DNA of 64,000 nt. Source: Drosophila persimilis (Eukaryota > Arthropoda > Insecta > Diptera > Drosophilidae). The stretch covers positions 372,001 to 436,000 of the forward strand of contig NW_020825298.1 in NCBI RefSeq assembly GCF_003286085.1, given 5' to 3'. Below, piece after piece: positions 1-13,100 of this stretch. Under the pieces are notes generated by a model. That model saw only the letters and a program-made list of their open reading frames with translations, had not been told where the DNA came from and searched no databases. The stretch's first letter is position 1, and each line of letters begins with the position of its first letter. A program made the translations under genes and the position numbers.

Positions 1-743
1 ATAGGCATGTGTACAGTATGTGCACGCGATTGGAGAACTGTTGCGCAAAGAGGTTGGTTCCAAAGTTCAGCAAACTAGTAGCGTATTCCCACACAAGTAT
101 TTCAACTAATAAAACACAAACAAAGCGAGGCGCTGATTACACTCTGATATATGTGTATATGTATGTATGTAAGTACATATGTACATGGCATGACAAAAAT
201 CGGCTTCCTGCGATTCAGTCAACCTCTCGTTCCCATATCGATTCATGGCGATTCATGGCTAGCGACTTGTCCGCCGCCTAGCTCCTAGTAAAAACAGTAA
301 CAACTAAGCAAGTTAATTTGAAATGTTTATGATTATTATGCCGCACAGCAAAACTTCTTCAACGTTTTCAATAAACGAATAAAGATAATAACTTTGGAAG
401 GGACGGATGAGGATTCCGTACCCACGGTGCATAAATTATATAATTTCAAAGAACCCATTCTGTGCTCGTGCAGAGTCGCGAAAAGGTCGGCGGTTCAAGC
501 TCTCTGAGAGGCAGTGTACTTATCAAGTCGTACATATTTCTTTATAGTAATGCTGATAATACAGGGCGGGCTTATAAATATACTCGCACTAGCACTAGTA
601 CGGCGCAACAGGCACCGTGTGCCGTACATTCTGGTGTATTTCCACAAGGTCATAAACACACATACACACATGCGAAAATATGTACCAGCTACTCGTTGTG
701 AATGCAAATTATCATCATCGGCATCAGACAAAGCCAAACTTAC
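1..743. other. Intron of the ABCG gene, no exon seen
   Basis: This stretch follows the donor of the second coding exon on the minus strand. I see no further ABCG exon in any minus frame, so the next exon must lie beyond the left edge. It holds a TATG/TACA-rich microsatellite near 151-186. The short open frames here lack splice signals or recognisable protein and I treat them as noise. Confidence 0.6.
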
Positions 744-3700
744 TTGTAGCCAGACAAAATATTCAGGAGCGTACTCTTGCCAGCGCCGGATGGTCCCATG
801 ATGGCTGTGAGCTCTCCTGACCGCAGGCGCCCGCTGACGCCCTTCAGAATTGTTTTGGCATCTGAAATGACAAGATGTATGAAATTAGTGTTTTTGGGGA
901 AATCTTTTATCAGGCCTAAAAATAGTCGCCTTCATGATTAATCTAACGTTATTGAACCAAGCGCCGCCACTTAACTATGGCGAAGCTATTAAATGTCATC
1001 GGACGATCAAGTGTGAAGTGAAGTCAATAGGTAAAAAAAATAAAAAAAAGACTGGCAATCAAACAGCATAACCCGGTCATTGGCCCCTGCCTGCGAGCTT
1101 TGTTGCCCTCCATCTCCATCTGGACGCCGCGGCGTCTGAGCGGTGAATGCAGACAATAGAGCTGTGTCTGAAGCTTTACAAGCGCTGGTATTCAACGATT
1201 CCGGTGATCAGATAGTCCTTAATGTTTCTTGGGTGCGTTTTAGATTGTAGGTGCTTTCAATAACATATTCTTGAGGGTTTTAAACGATCCGCCTCAGAAT
1301 CACATATTGGCGTATTCTTTTCAAATAAAAACAGCTTAGATGAATGAGCAGACGCGGAAGTGCCTTATGTACACCATACACCATATGAATAAAATATAAA
1401 CTAGAAAATAACATCTGTGGAGGAAAATGCTAATAAACCAGTTTGCTCTCGGGCACGCGCGGATATTCGCAATTGCCGGTTACGAATCTTCGCCAAAGAT
1501 GGACATATCGACCATTTGTATGGCTCTCAGGTAATGATCTTTTGTCATTGATGCGATCGTAGCAGACTGCGATCGCGGGGCTGTGGGTTAGTGGTAGAAA
1601 CTACTAACTGAAGAGATGTTGTTTTAAATGGCCATTACAAAACAATCCAATTTAGGCGTGTCGTAACTCAGACTAGTTACTAGTCAGTTGCCGTGACCTA
1701 TAGCTTCGCTCTAGCGTTCACAAAAAACTTGAATTGTACGAATCTCGTGCATATGTACATAGGTTGGTTTAATTTAGTTGCCCGACAGCTCACTTGATTA
1801 CAAAATACGGCGCTATATAAGCTGGTAGTGAACCTCAACTGACAGACTGCGACTGCCAAGCCGCATACTAGCGTAGCCACTAACTATACGCAATGCTTCG
1901 CATTGAATTGCCGCATATTGCAGCTGCCACTGGCCCGCAACTCGGCTGTATCCGTCCCGAAATTGGGACTGGGGCTGGAGCTATGGCTGTGGCTGTGGCT
2001 CGACTGAAGTGCGCTACGCTTGACAAACTTTAGTCCAAACGCTAAGGCCAATTCAGAGCTGTTCATTTTATTCCACAGATACTCGTATCCCGAGCAGCCA
2101 CTAAGTTGGCCAAAAATTTGTGCGCAGAAGAAGCTTCCAAGGGCATTTCAGTCGGTGTTTGGGGAATCAAAAGGAGGGAATCTTGCTTGTAGTTATTTTT
2201 AATTGTACAAGCAAGTGCAGCCGCCTCAAGGCGAGCACTTGAAATAAAAATCTGGAATGGCCTTTTGAGAACATTCGCAGGTATTTCCATAATTGTTTAA
2301 CCCGAGTAACCCGAATGCCAACAGCGGCGGCAGTTGCTTCATGCCACTTTACTTTGTATGTATACATTATTAGCCCGAAAACTTAGCACGTCTCCGAGAG
2401 TGGCGTGCCATCTGCAAATCTTTTGCCTTAAGATGAAACATACACTCGCATGTGCAAATATACTCTTTCAATTGTAGGTAATAGGAGTGTGTATGTATGC
2501 ACATACTCTTACATATATTCTTACTGACTCAATTGAGTCGTATTGCCGACCTTTGTGTCTCGTCACTGATGATTGTTATTCGCATCAGACTTAAAGGTTT
2601 GCGGCTGTGCAAAGTTCAGCTTGCTGGCGCTTTCAATTACCTTTGTACTTAGTTGAAGTTGATGTGCTTCGAACGGGCTGCGCTTAAAGCTTAAACAGGC
2701 TGTGGCAGTTACTTAAAATTGCTTTGGGATGCATGGTATCTATAGACTGGAGCGTTAAAGTTGTTGTCCTTGCATCATTTTAGCTGCATATCAAGCGATA
2801 CAGAAGTGAAGTCTTTGTAGTATCTGGCCCCATACCTGGAGCTGGATCTGAGAATTGTATTGATTTATGGATTTCTGAGAACAAAGCAGCTGTGCCCATA
2901 TGAATACCCAATTATTGGAAATATCGCTGGGCCATCATTACTAATTCAAAATGGACATATAGGAGGGAATAAAGCTATTCATCACATTTACTGAACATGT
3001 ACTCACAGGGGCACCCCACACAGATATGACAGTCCAGGTGCATACATATGTACATACATATGTACAGATATACCATTGATTACACTTGTTTTGGATAGCA
3101 ATTTATGTGTTCCGAAGGGAGTTTAACCCCAAACCTTCTTTCATATCTATCCGCCTATGAATAAAACCTAATCGCTGTGCTAACACACCAAGCACACACT
3201 CGTACTCGTACTGGTACTGATGCCTCTACAATCAAATACACGGAGAATACGGATTGGCATAGAATGCTTTTTGCTCATTAACAGCACAATAGCTACGCCA
3301 GTGTCAGTACCAGCGCCAGATCCAAACCCCCACACACTGCTCCACCCATGTTTAGCTGCGGATACATACGAAAAACAATTGTTCATGCATACATATGTAT
3401 GTACATACATATGTACATATACTTGTAGAGAGAAGTATGTACATGGTTCGCATTCTTGATGCGGACATCGGGTATCAAATCAACTTGTTGACTGTCCGTC
3501 CCAATAGGAAAAATTGTGTGTGTGGGCAGTAACAGTAACTCTAGCGACTATGTATCGGTCAATGGCTTATCGCGCATTACTGTGCCCTTTGGCCACTATT
3601 CACTAGTCACTAGTCACTAGCGTTACTAGTTTAATGGGGAAATCAATCCTATAAGCTGACAGCTTACCCCACGTTCTTCACTCAGGGTGGCAACGCCACA

Positions 3701-4325
3701 GACAACCGCTGATATGACGCTGCGAGAACAAAGAAACCAGAAATCAAAAACCAGCACGAAGCCGGAGCGCAGCTAAAGCAAACAAGTAAAACTTGCTAAA
3801 GTTGGGGAAACAGCGCGTAGTGCGTAATAGCAACAAATCCGCTCCGAAGATGAAACTTGCAGTCGAGAAAATATACATACATATGTACATATGTATGTAT
3901 AACCACAGTATTACAGAATTCGTATGTGAGGGCGGTGAGGCCTTGCCTTCCGTTGCCTTTTCATAGACTAAGAGAATGCACAAAGAAAGCGAAAACGATG
4001 AGAATGAGAATGAGCAGGCGCGTCCAGTTCATGCTCACGGTCTCTGCTCACTCTGTTGTTGTGGGGTAAAGGTGTGGAAACCTATACTTATGTAAATATG
4101 TTGGTATGCATTTTCCAGATAGGTTTTCACACTGTACTTACTGCTGCGGTTTCCTTCCTTGACGCGGTATGTCAGGTTGTGGAACGCCAAGTCCACTGCC
4201 GGTCGCTTGGGCAAATGCTGGAGGGTCTTCGGTTGGGCGGGCACAACCTGGGCTTTCAGCTGTGCTGCTCCTCCAGTACCCAGCCTGTTGTCGTTCAATA
4301 GATTTGCATTATCGCTCTTAGTCAT
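744..4325 (-). CDS. ABCG-family half ABC transporter, 5' coding exons only (partial)
   Basis: Two minus-strand exons, 4325-4142 and 861-744, join in phase (phase 1) across a 3.28 kb intron with GTAAGT donors at both exon ends and a TTTCAG acceptor. Exon 1 starts at ATG 4325 ([10 protein letters not shown]) and ends in a segment typical of the ABCG N-terminus ([17 protein letters not shown]). Exon 2 carries the start of the nucleotide-binding domain, with Walker [10 protein letters not shown] at residues 84-92 preceded by the usual [19 protein letters not shown]. Family knowledge: ABCG proteins are half-transporters with an N-terminal ATPase and six C-terminal membrane segments, working as dimers in lipid or sterol export. 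The remaining ATPase, signature motif and membrane domain are off the window. It may be the ortholog of D. melanogaster CG3164, named from memory of its map position and not verified. The gene is divergent from Gs1. Confidence 0.88.
862..4141 (-). other. Intron 1 of the ABCG gene
   Basis: The intron is bounded by GTAAGT at 4141 and TTTCAG at 862-864. It contains AT-rich sequence and ATGTACATAC-type microsatellites (3041-3065, 3388-3420, 3871-3900). I found no convincing nested gene. A long first intron in an ABCG gene is a plausible place for enhancers, but no specific site can be named. Confidence 0.75.
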
Positions 4326-4705
4326 CTTGTCAATCAAGCAATCAATCAATCAGATATGGGGTTGAAAAACAAAATGCAACCACTACTGTATTCTGTGTGT
4401 GTATTCGTATTTAGAAACTTTGACACTGCGACGCGATTCGTTCACTGCCCTGGCAGCAATATTGCACCGGGTATTTTTGTTGTTGTTCCCCTTCTGCCTT
4501 TTTCGTTCCCGTTCCCGATTAAACCACCACCGTGTGGTCTTCTCTCAGAAAATAATTCCACCCGTGCGTATGAAAGGGCGCTCCTGCTTCTCGGATTTTT
4601 GAACTTTACTCGCTCGCGGGTTGATCGTGAATGAACGGGCCCCAGTTGTGGCAGTGGAACGAAGCCAGAAATTAATACCACTGCCGCCAGGCAGAGAGTA
4701 TATAC
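4326..4705 (-). other. Probable 5' UTR exon of the ABCG gene
   Basis: On the minus strand a strong acceptor (long T/G-rich pyrimidine tract followed by TTTTCAG, complement of 4706-4725) lies 380 nt upstream of ATG 4325. This suggests a 5' UTR exon running 4705-4326 into the coding exon, with the promoter further right. The matching donor was not identified. Confidence 0.4.
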
Positions 4706-4725
4706 CTGAAAACACACAAACAGCA

Positions 4726-7700
4726 ACAGCTGAGCAGCTGAGATAGCTACTGCTATGCTATGCGTCTGAGCGTGATGGCACTAGTACCCCCAGTTCTTGT
4801 TCATATTCTAGCGAGCGCCACAATGGCTGCCTGTGTGCGTGTGAGCGGGGAGAGAGCGTCAGTTGGGGTATTCTCAGAGTGCTGCTCCCCAGAAGAATTC
4901 CTGATAATTAGAGTTCTCTGGGAAATTTAGACTTCGCTGGGTAATTCGTTTGGATATCATCGATACCTATTCCCATGCATGAAAACTTGCCATCTTATAT
5001 TTAACTACATACATATGTATGTATGTATGTATGTACATTGTATTTCTACTATGTACTACTACATATATGTATAAAAATGCTTATCGGCCAGGCCTTGTAT
5101 TGAAAGTTTATAACAAGCTGTTCTGCGCGTGGTGTAAGACATTCTTTATTGATAATCCTATCGGTTGGATAATAGATTGACCGTTTCCAAAAATAGTAAG
5201 AATGTAATGAAGTAACTAGGAAGCACATTTGTTCTGATAACGAAATCGGGTATTTCATATGTTAAATTACAAGTTCATGGCTTTGGGAAAACTGTGATTC
5301 ATAAACTAATTGCATTGACGTATGGACTGCCTCGAAAAGCTTGGCCAGTATCTTTCTGATAGCAGGTTTCGTTCAGTTGATAATGTACCTTGTACTTTGA
5401 AACCTTTTATGATGTACCGGAAAACACAATTATGGGTTTCCAGTTCTATAGCTGGATACCTTGTATCGGCAGGCGATAAGGGAATACTTGTTTGAACAAA
5501 CAGCTATGAAAGTTGACAGCTGTTATGCTGTAACTCAGCTAACCCTCCAACTCCTCCAATTTTATGTGGCATGAGGTCATTATATAGCGCGTGGGAATTT
5601 CGTTGGCACAACCAGGGTTTTCTGTGACTACGAATATTTCCCTTTTTTTGTGGTTTTTTAATCAAATCACAATAAGATGGTGTTCAAAGTAACATCGCAT
5701 ATTGACATCGTTTCAGTTTAGTGAGGAGAGGCCTTGGCTGAAGAATTACTCGGTTTAAGCATGTAACCATGTTCTGAAAGCCAAACATCTGAGCTTACTC
5801 TCTTACAAGCGCAGCATTGCTGCACTCATCAAAAATCAAAGTAGGAGAATTGCAAAATGTAGCAAAGGGAAACCGGTTTGGTGGATTTTGTCGACTTCGC
5901 GAAGTGAAAAGAGGTACAAAGTGTGTGTTAACATGGGAGGCATTTTCCAAGCACATGCCACAATTTACTCGGTTTCGTGTTTTCCTTTGCAAATTTGTTC
6001 AATTTCGCTCCAAGATAGCTTACTTAAAAGGGGTGCAGTCGTTTCCAGTTAAAAGTTCCATAAATGTTATGCAAAGTTTATATACATGTGTATTTCGACA
6101 GACGCCAATTCCGATGACTCCTACCGTGGAAATCACTAAGACGCATTGAGGTTTTCAAATTGCGGAGATCTCAACGATTGGCAGGGATTAAAAACCGGTT
6201 TCACTTCTGGCCCTTGTTGCTGTTTGCCGGGGAACATTGTGGGTTAACCGCAACTGATTTCATTTCATAAAAATGCTCTGAAGTCGCATAAACTTGTTGG
6301 GGTACATTTTGTTTAAAACCCCACTCTGCTGTGACTACTACTTACAGGTTATTATTCTCCAAAAACTGCTTCCAGCTTTTATAGTCCATGGTAATGGGGT
6401 ATCAACCCTTGGAGAAGCCACAAAAAACCTGCCACAGGTCCAGGGTACAGGTTGAGCAACAAGTGGCCTTCGCAAGCTTTGACCAAAAGTGTCAAATAAT
6501 CAAATTATAATCTCAATGAGTCGTTCGGAAAATAAAACTGAATTATAAAATTTATCTTTGTTGTTGCAACAACCGCAATTCAATCAGCGGCCCAAACTTT
6601 CCTTGTGGCTTGCGAAAGGCAACTAATGCCGGCCATCCATTGGAAACGATGCTAACAACTGGAAAAGCTTAGTACGAGTGACGTGACTGAAAATGATGCA
6701 GGCGGCCCAGTGGCATGCCACACACCAACACACAGAGCTACATAAAGTATGTATTTACATTGCATATACAGCGGATGGATGGTGGAAATTCGTACTCGCA
6801 CACATATTCATATTGAGCTTGTGGTTCACTTCACAGTATGTACGTATGTATGTATGTATGATTTTCATTTAGTTTGCTGTATTTTTGTTATAGCGACCTG
6901 AAGCTCGGGAAATGTTATGTCAGACAGGCGGAAAACTGCTTGAAAGCTTGTTTCCCGCCATTTGCCTTTTTTTTTGGATCAGGACGTGCCGATTGCTGCG
7001 ATGGAGCAGCTTATAGGCCACACTCCGTTTTGTGTTCGAGTGTATCGCTGTACATACTTTGGAGTCGATGTTGTTCGAGCTCTTACTTTGAAGAGCCATG
7101 GCCGCCAGTGCCTGTTGCTTTAATAGCAAAACCCCTAGAGAACACTCTACGATTTGAAATTTTTAGCACCGAGCCCACCGTAAAAGGCCTAAAAGCATGC
7201 AACAGGTTATGGTGTATCGCATCTAGGATGGCAGCGTACATTACAAATTCTGGCCGGGGTCTCTGATAACCACTCTTAGATTGAGAAACTCAAATGGATT
7301 TTTCCCGAAATCTTTTTCAAACGAAAAAAAAAAACTGTACTGATTCGTTGTATCGGATAACTATCCTTAGAGAAACGTTCATCAGTCACCATGTATAATA
7401 ACAGCTGATCCAACAGCCCCCATAATATCTTGTTTATGTAAAATATGTATGCGTGTGTTGAACTTTGTACTAGAAATGGGTCTAGGAGCGTTTTGGTCGA
7501 TGAAGTGAGAGCGCATGCATTCACCACCACCACCATCTCTTTAATGCTTAGCTCTCTCCCTGCCGCGCTGTAATACGATGGAGAGAGAGAGAGAGAGAGA
7601 GAGTCGAAAGTGAGAGCAAATATTGTGTACATCGTACAGTGCATTAAATAAAAATACACCCAGAAGAACATACACAGTGTACCACTGCTGTTTCTTAAGA

Positions 7701-8326
7701 AAATTGTCTTTGCCATCCATAAATCATACAAATGTTAACACCTAAAGAAAGAAAACATGTGTGTACATACATACATATGTACATATGGATCCAAAATATT
7801 ACAAACATGTCTACTCATCACAACCAATGCACATATTACATTTGTCAAAGTAACGGTAGATTTAGTCTAATCTCGTAGCCTTGAAATATTCTGGTTCTCT
7901 CTGCGCTCTCAGACAGGCGCTCCGAGAGCAAATTTGTTTGTGTATTCGGTGCTCTTCCAACGCTATCTGCGCGGTGCTCGAATGTGTGTGCGTGTATATG
8001 CTGCTCATTGTCTGTTTTGGACCCACTTGTGTTGGGGCTTGCTTGGGTCTGTTTGTAGGAGACTTCATCCGCTGCCGCTGCCGCAGTGAGCGCCAGCTGC
8101 AAACGCGATAAAGAAAAACTGAGACAGACCGAGACCGAAAAGTGAATGTTGTCGCACAGACACAAGCCTTCCAAACCTCGAATTGGTTGGGTGTCCTCAG
8201 CAGCAGTTCCCACAGCAACGGAATAAACCACAGCGCAAGTCCCGCAATTCACAAAAGCCTGCCCTGCACCACCAGAAAAAATTTAGTAAGATATATAACC
8301 GTAAATTGGACAAAAAAAAGTGAAAA
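4726..8326. other. Divergent intergenic region between ABCG and Gs1
   Basis: No supported coding region. It probably carries the promoter and 5' exons of the minus-strand ABCG gene and the promoter of plus-strand Gs1. Visible structure is limited to TATG/TACA microsatellites (5006-5038, 6838-6860, 7762-7786), a 23-bp GA run at 7581-7603 and many ATCGATA-like half sites. Short ORFs in all frames show no family features. Confidence 0.6.
7581..7603. repeat. (GA)n microsatellite
   Basis: A perfect GA run of about 11.5 units lies roughly 980 bp upstream of the Gs1 start codon. GA runs of this length can bind GAGA factor in Drosophila promoters; whether this one does is inference. Confidence 0.9.
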
Positions 8327-8560
8327 GTAAGTCTGATAAAAAAACCCACTCCTACACAGTCTTTAGTTAGTGCGCGGAAAAGTAGGACTGAACGTTGGAG
8401 AGCACTGAGACCCTCATCTCGCGTCCACCCCATATCAATCATCCTTGAACTGGTGCACTTACACAGTTCGACGTACACTCTTACACTCTATCTCTCTCTC
8501 TATCTGAAGTGTATTGCAGAAGTAAACGAATAATTTTCTCTACATTTTTTCAATCAAGCA
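8327..8560 (+). other. Possible 5' UTR intron of Gs1
   Basis: A consensus donor AAAAGTAAGTC at 8327 and an acceptor TTTTTTCAATCAAG ending at 8560 would remove 234 nt and place the Gs1 ATG six bases into the next exon. The phase is irrelevant because it is untranslated. A transcription start within this stretch is an alternative, since a TATATAA lies at 8291. Confidence 0.4.
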
Positions 8561-8565
8561 TCACC

Positions 8566-9768
8566 ATGGCATTCCGCGTGGCCGGACTCTTCCTGAAAAA
8601 GGAGTTAGTTGCTCCCGCAACACAGCAGCTCCGTCTATTCCGCACATCAAAAACAGCGTGGTCCACGTTCCTGGTGAATTCCCCGAACACGGCCCTGGAC
8701 AAGAGCATCCTGCAGCGATATCGTAATCTAGAGACGCCTGCCAATCGAGTGCAAGCCACCTACCTCTGGATTGACGGCACTGGCGAGAACATTCGCCTGA
8801 AGGACCGCGTCCTGGACAAAGTTCCAAGTTCCGTGGAGGACCTGCCTGACTGGCAGTACGATGGCAGCTCGACCTATCAGGCACATGGCGAGAATTCGGA
8901 CACTACTCTCAAGCCGCGTGCCATCTACCGAGATCCCTTCAAGCCGGGCAGGAACGATGTCATTGTCCTGTGCGACACCTACAACGCCGATGGCAAGCCC
9001 ACACCCTCCAACAAACGCGCAGCCTTCCAGGCAGCCGTTGACAAGATTGGGGACCAGGAGCCTTGGTTTGGAATTGAACAGGAATATACGCTGCTTGATG
9101 TGGATGGTCGTCCTTTCGGTTGGCCCGACAACGGTTTTCCAGCACCCCAAGGACCCTACTACTGCGGCGTTGGTGCCGACCGTGTTTACGCTCGAGATCT
9201 CGTGGAAGCCCACACCGTGGCCTGCTTGTACGCAGGCATTGACTTTGCCGGCACCAACGCTGAGGTGATGCCCGCCCAGTGGGAGTATCAGGTGGGTCCC
9301 AGCAACGGCCTGAAGGCCAGCGATGATCTCTGGGTCTCGCGCTACATCCTGCAGCGTATTGCCGAAGAGTACGGCGTGGTTGTCACCTTTGACCCCAAGC
9401 CAATGGAGGGCCAATGGAATGGGGCTGGCGCCCACACGAACTTCTCCACCAAGGCAATGCGCGCTGACGGCGGAATCAAGGCCATCGAGGCGGCCATCGA
9501 GAAGTTGAGCAAGCAGCATGAGCGCCACATCAAGGCGTACGACCCCAAGGAAGGCAAGGACAACGAACGGCGCCTGGTCGGCCGCCTGGAGACATCCAGC
9601 ATCGACAAATTCTCGTGGGGCGTGGCCAACCGTGCCGTCAGTGTGCGGGTTCCGCGCGGCGTTGCGACAGCTGGCAAGGGTTACTTCGAGGATCGTCGCC
9701 CAAGTTCCAACTGCGACCCGTACGCCGTGTGTGGCGCCCTGGTGCGCACTTGCCTGCTGAACGAGTAG
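8566..9768 (+). CDS. Gs1: Glutamine synthetase 1, mitochondrial
   Basis: A 400-residue uninterrupted ORF, starting at ATG 8566 in a good context (CACCATGG); an earlier GTG at 8509 is not used. It catalyses ATP-dependent glutamine formation from glutamate and ammonia. The first ~45 residues are basic and hydrophobic without acids ([20 protein letters not shown]), as in the mitochondrial targeting sequence of fly GS1. Glutamine synthetase landmarks follow: [10 protein letters not shown] at 96, [10 protein letters not shown] with metal-binding Glu at 169, a variant [10 protein letters not shown] near 233 (cytosolic enzymes usually have EVMPGQWEFQ), [15 protein letters not shown] at 278, and [11 protein letters not shown] at 333, where most animal enzymes have GHHET. 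The length matches the known fly protein, about 399 residues. The frame is intact and codon use is GC-rich at third positions, so it looks functional. Confidence 0.97.
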   Translation: MAFRVAGLFLKKELVAPATQQLRLFRTSKTAWSTFLVNSPNTALDKSILQRYRNLETPANRVQATYLWIDGTGENIRLKDRVLDKVPSSVEDLPDWQYDGSSTYQAHGENSDTTLKPRAIYRDPFKPGRNDVIVLCDTYNADGKPTPSNKRAAFQAAVDKIGDQEPWFGIEQEYTLLDVDGRPFGWPDNGFPAPQGPYYCGVGADRVYARDLVEAHTVACLYAGIDFAGTNAEVMPAQWEYQVGPSNGLKASDDLWVSRYILQRIAEEYGVVVTFDPKPMEGQWNGAGAHTNFSTKAMRADGGIKAIEAAIEKLSKQHERHIKAYDPKEGKDNERRLVGRLETSSIDKFSWGVANRAVSVRVPRGVATAGKGYFEDRRPSSNCDPYAVCGALVRTCLLNE

Positions 9769-10133
9769 AGGAGAGGGGGAGAGAGTGTGTAGGCTGTAGG
9801 CTGCTGGTGGGCGTAAAATTTTCTTGTACATAGCATATAATTGAACTTTGGAGCAGACCGGGGCCAAACCGTGCGGTTTGGCTGATAATTTGGCTAATTT
9901 TCGATTTTGAGTGGAGCAAATATAATTTTGCTTGTGTGAAAAAGACAAAAAGCAGAGAGCACGAGTAGCGTGTGGTTAGCATTTAAGAAGTGTAGGAGGG
10001 AAACAGAACAGAAACAAAAACTGAAAAAGTGAACCTGAGCGTGAACTACTGAAGAGAGCCCGAGATTTTGAAAATATTTTGCCATTAATATTTTTACAAA
10101 TAATGTATACTTTATCCTTGCTTTAAACTAATT

Positions 10134-10139
10134 AATAAA
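10134..10139 (+). terminator. Candidate poly(A) signal of Gs1
   Basis: An AATAAA lies 366 nt downstream of the Gs1 stop, in AT-rich sequence. It is the first canonical hexamer I noticed on this strand after the stop; cleavage site not determined. Confidence 0.45.
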
Positions 10140-13100
10140 TTAATTTTAAAATTACGTTTATGCAAAACGTTCATATGCACATCTGTACATACACATAAAC
10201 GAAGAGAGAAACAATTGGTTTTGAACATCTCCATGATGTTCGGTCCAGTATCATTTGTAATTGCAAGTTCCATGCAAGTGTTTTGTGCAATCTTTTGAGT
10301 TGTTTATTTGTTGATTTGCCTGCCAGGAATTCCTCAATACCCCGGCGAAAATGAAAGTTGGATGAAATGAGTATCAGAAAATTAGACAAATATTATATTT
10401 ATTAACCACTTGCATATCCTCACATACATGCATAAATTATGCATAAATGAATATTGTTTGTAGTGTAGTGTTTGTTGTTGAGTAGAATCTGTTGAAAACA
10501 ATTTTAATGAAAATATATACAATATCGTACACAAGACACTTCAGACTTGTCGATCTTCACTGTTTGCCACCATTGCATTGTACAACATTCTATATGTATT
10601 TATGTATCTCTAGTACAAGCGCATTGAATAATCAAGAATTCCAATGCAATTCATATAAACATTTCAAGTAAAAAGCACAAAGTTGTAAACAAAATACCCA
10701 TTACTAAATGTCTAATTTATTTTCCTTCTATTCTGGCGAGCTCTCAAAAGCGACACGCTGTAATTGTTGTGAGAAGCAGTGGAGGAATACATATACATAC
10801 ATATGTATGTATGTATAGAACGGCTGGTTTGTATAAGTAGCACGAGGGGAACGAACGTAAAACTAAAGCAATACCTTGTATATATTTAAATGGAAAGTTT
10901 TCCACCAATACCATAAAATGAGTCGCATGGGCTGACACTGAAAGTTCTGAAGATCGAGTGCCTGCGGTTCGATATGAAATTATAAATACATATGTATGTA
11001 CATACGAGAAAACAATGCATTTAGTACATGCAGTATATTGGCGATGCATACACACAGCTGATAATGTGGACTTCGAGTGCATTTTGCTGATGACAGGGCA
11101 CCTTAACGCATGACAATCAAATATTGATTGACCCTAGAGGGGTGGCCTTAATCGTTTCTAAAGGGTGCTTATTCACCCCGACTCTGCCTCCGCCCCACGT
11201 TACCATGTGGATTTCATGCCTTGCCTTGGACTGCCGCCACTTGTGGCCCTTGCATCACCTTTACACCAACCGTTCTGTGTGTTTTCGTACTCGTTGTTCA
11301 CATTCACATATTGCAGTGCTCGTTTCGCCTTGTTTGTCGGGGCTGGCTCTGATGCCCTTGGTAAAACTCTGCCCGCGGATTACGGGACATGTAACTGTAA
11401 TGGGACCGGGCCGCAAGCTCGCAAAAGATAAGGCGGTTTGTTCATCATAATACTGAATACACACACACACACCATATTATCAGTTTGCCAGAGCCAGAGA
11501 AAGCACTGCAACTGAGTTGAGTGTGCTAGGTTCAGAGATTCCAATACATGAAAACCATATTGCCTAGCAGGGCAGATAACCCGTGCAATTTGGGGTCTAT
11601 ATACTCTATGAGGCCGGAAACATTCCTTTGGCCAAGCACTTAACCTCACAGACCCGTTTGCTGTTGCAGCGTTATGTGTGTGTGTATGTGTGTGTAGATA
11701 TAAGACTGTAGACTCCCATAAACAATCATAATCAAGACTAAGGCTTGTTATGAACGCAGAACTTGAGAGTTCCGCACCGAAATCCATAGCAAGATCGTTA
11801 ATGAAGTTCATCTAAATTCATGGAACGAGTTTCGAGATGTCAACATCTTACAATGCAGTGGATATCTGTGGATATCCAGTTATGCTCAGCTGCCTAACCA
11901 ATTCCTTCTCTATGCCCATTTGCATAATATCAAATGATAAGCTGAAAAGTGTTTTGGTGCTGAACAAAATAAAGGAACAGAAATGTATTTTCAATGTCCA
12001 CAATCTTATCGTCGGCTTTACTGTGATAAGCACTAAAGAAATACATTGGTACATCTTTATAAATATAAATTTTCAAAAGTACATTGCATTTCTACATTGC
12101 AAATGTTTTAGTCTGCAATACATATTTCATTTTTAGGCCTACTGATGAACGAGATTATTTGAGCAAAAGTCATTGGCTGTGGGCGGTTTATTAAGCAATG
12201 AAATATAATTTGAACATTCAGTTCATTTGTACGGCGTTTAAAGTCCGAAACAGCTGATAAGATGCTCCTTCCGCCTGCACAAGTCTGACCAGCACTTGTT
12301 ATTATCTGTTTTGGCGTGGCATTTAACTCGGTCAATAGAATGATGGCACTGGTTATCAGTGGTCGCGTTATCAAATGGTTATAAATCATGGTGGAAATAA
12401 AAACATTGCCGCGTTGGCAAGGGAATTACTTCTGAAATTTAATTGAGGTAATCGATGTCCCTGTTCTGTATGCAGAGAAGACAACTGTTCTTTTATACAC
12501 ATACGCACATTTTTACCTATATGTACATATGTACGTGTTCGAACAAATAAATATAAATTTAAAAAATTTTGGCGCACGGCCATGGTGCGTGATGTGTTAC
12601 TGATCGACCTGCTCCTGAACAGCGGAGGCCTGAAAAATGAGAACTTTAACCCCCATTAATTTTCAGTGTGTACTATATGTATGCATATTTGATCGACTCT
12701 CTAACGCCAGCTTCGAATGGCAAAAAGCGAAGCCAAAACTGGGTCAAGAAACTTATATAGGCCCCTTTGGGTAGAGCAGGATGATGCGGAATAAAATACG
12801 AACTACTGATAACACCAGATCTACAGCTACAATGTGTAGCGTCGGCTACGTCACAGACAGAGTAATAAAAACAGTAAAAGCAGTAAAAACAATAAAATAA
12901 AGGAAAAATCAAAAGCAAAACACCCAAAACCTGTTTATGGAGGTGCAGGTGTTGCGATCGTTGCTGGGGGCTGCGTTGGGTTTATTGTTTCAATTGGTTT
13001 TGTACCAACTGCTCGTTGAGATTACCGTTTATAGGACTACTAATAGCCCCTCATAATTGATTACTCGATGAAAAATATATGGCAGTAGCACAGTGTCACA

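Noticed and set aside
1581-1630. GGTTAGTGGTAGAA resembling a tRNA A box
   Set aside because: No B box (GGTTCGANNCC) follows at the right distance and no cloverleaf can be drawn.
8728-9948. 406-codon ORF antisense to Gs1
   Set aside because: It mirrors the GC-rich third positions of the real Gs1 frame and has no family features.
11124-11811. Overlapping ORFs of 108 and 143 codons on opposite strands
   Set aside because: No signal peptide plus domain, no splice support, and one contains a translated AC repeat.
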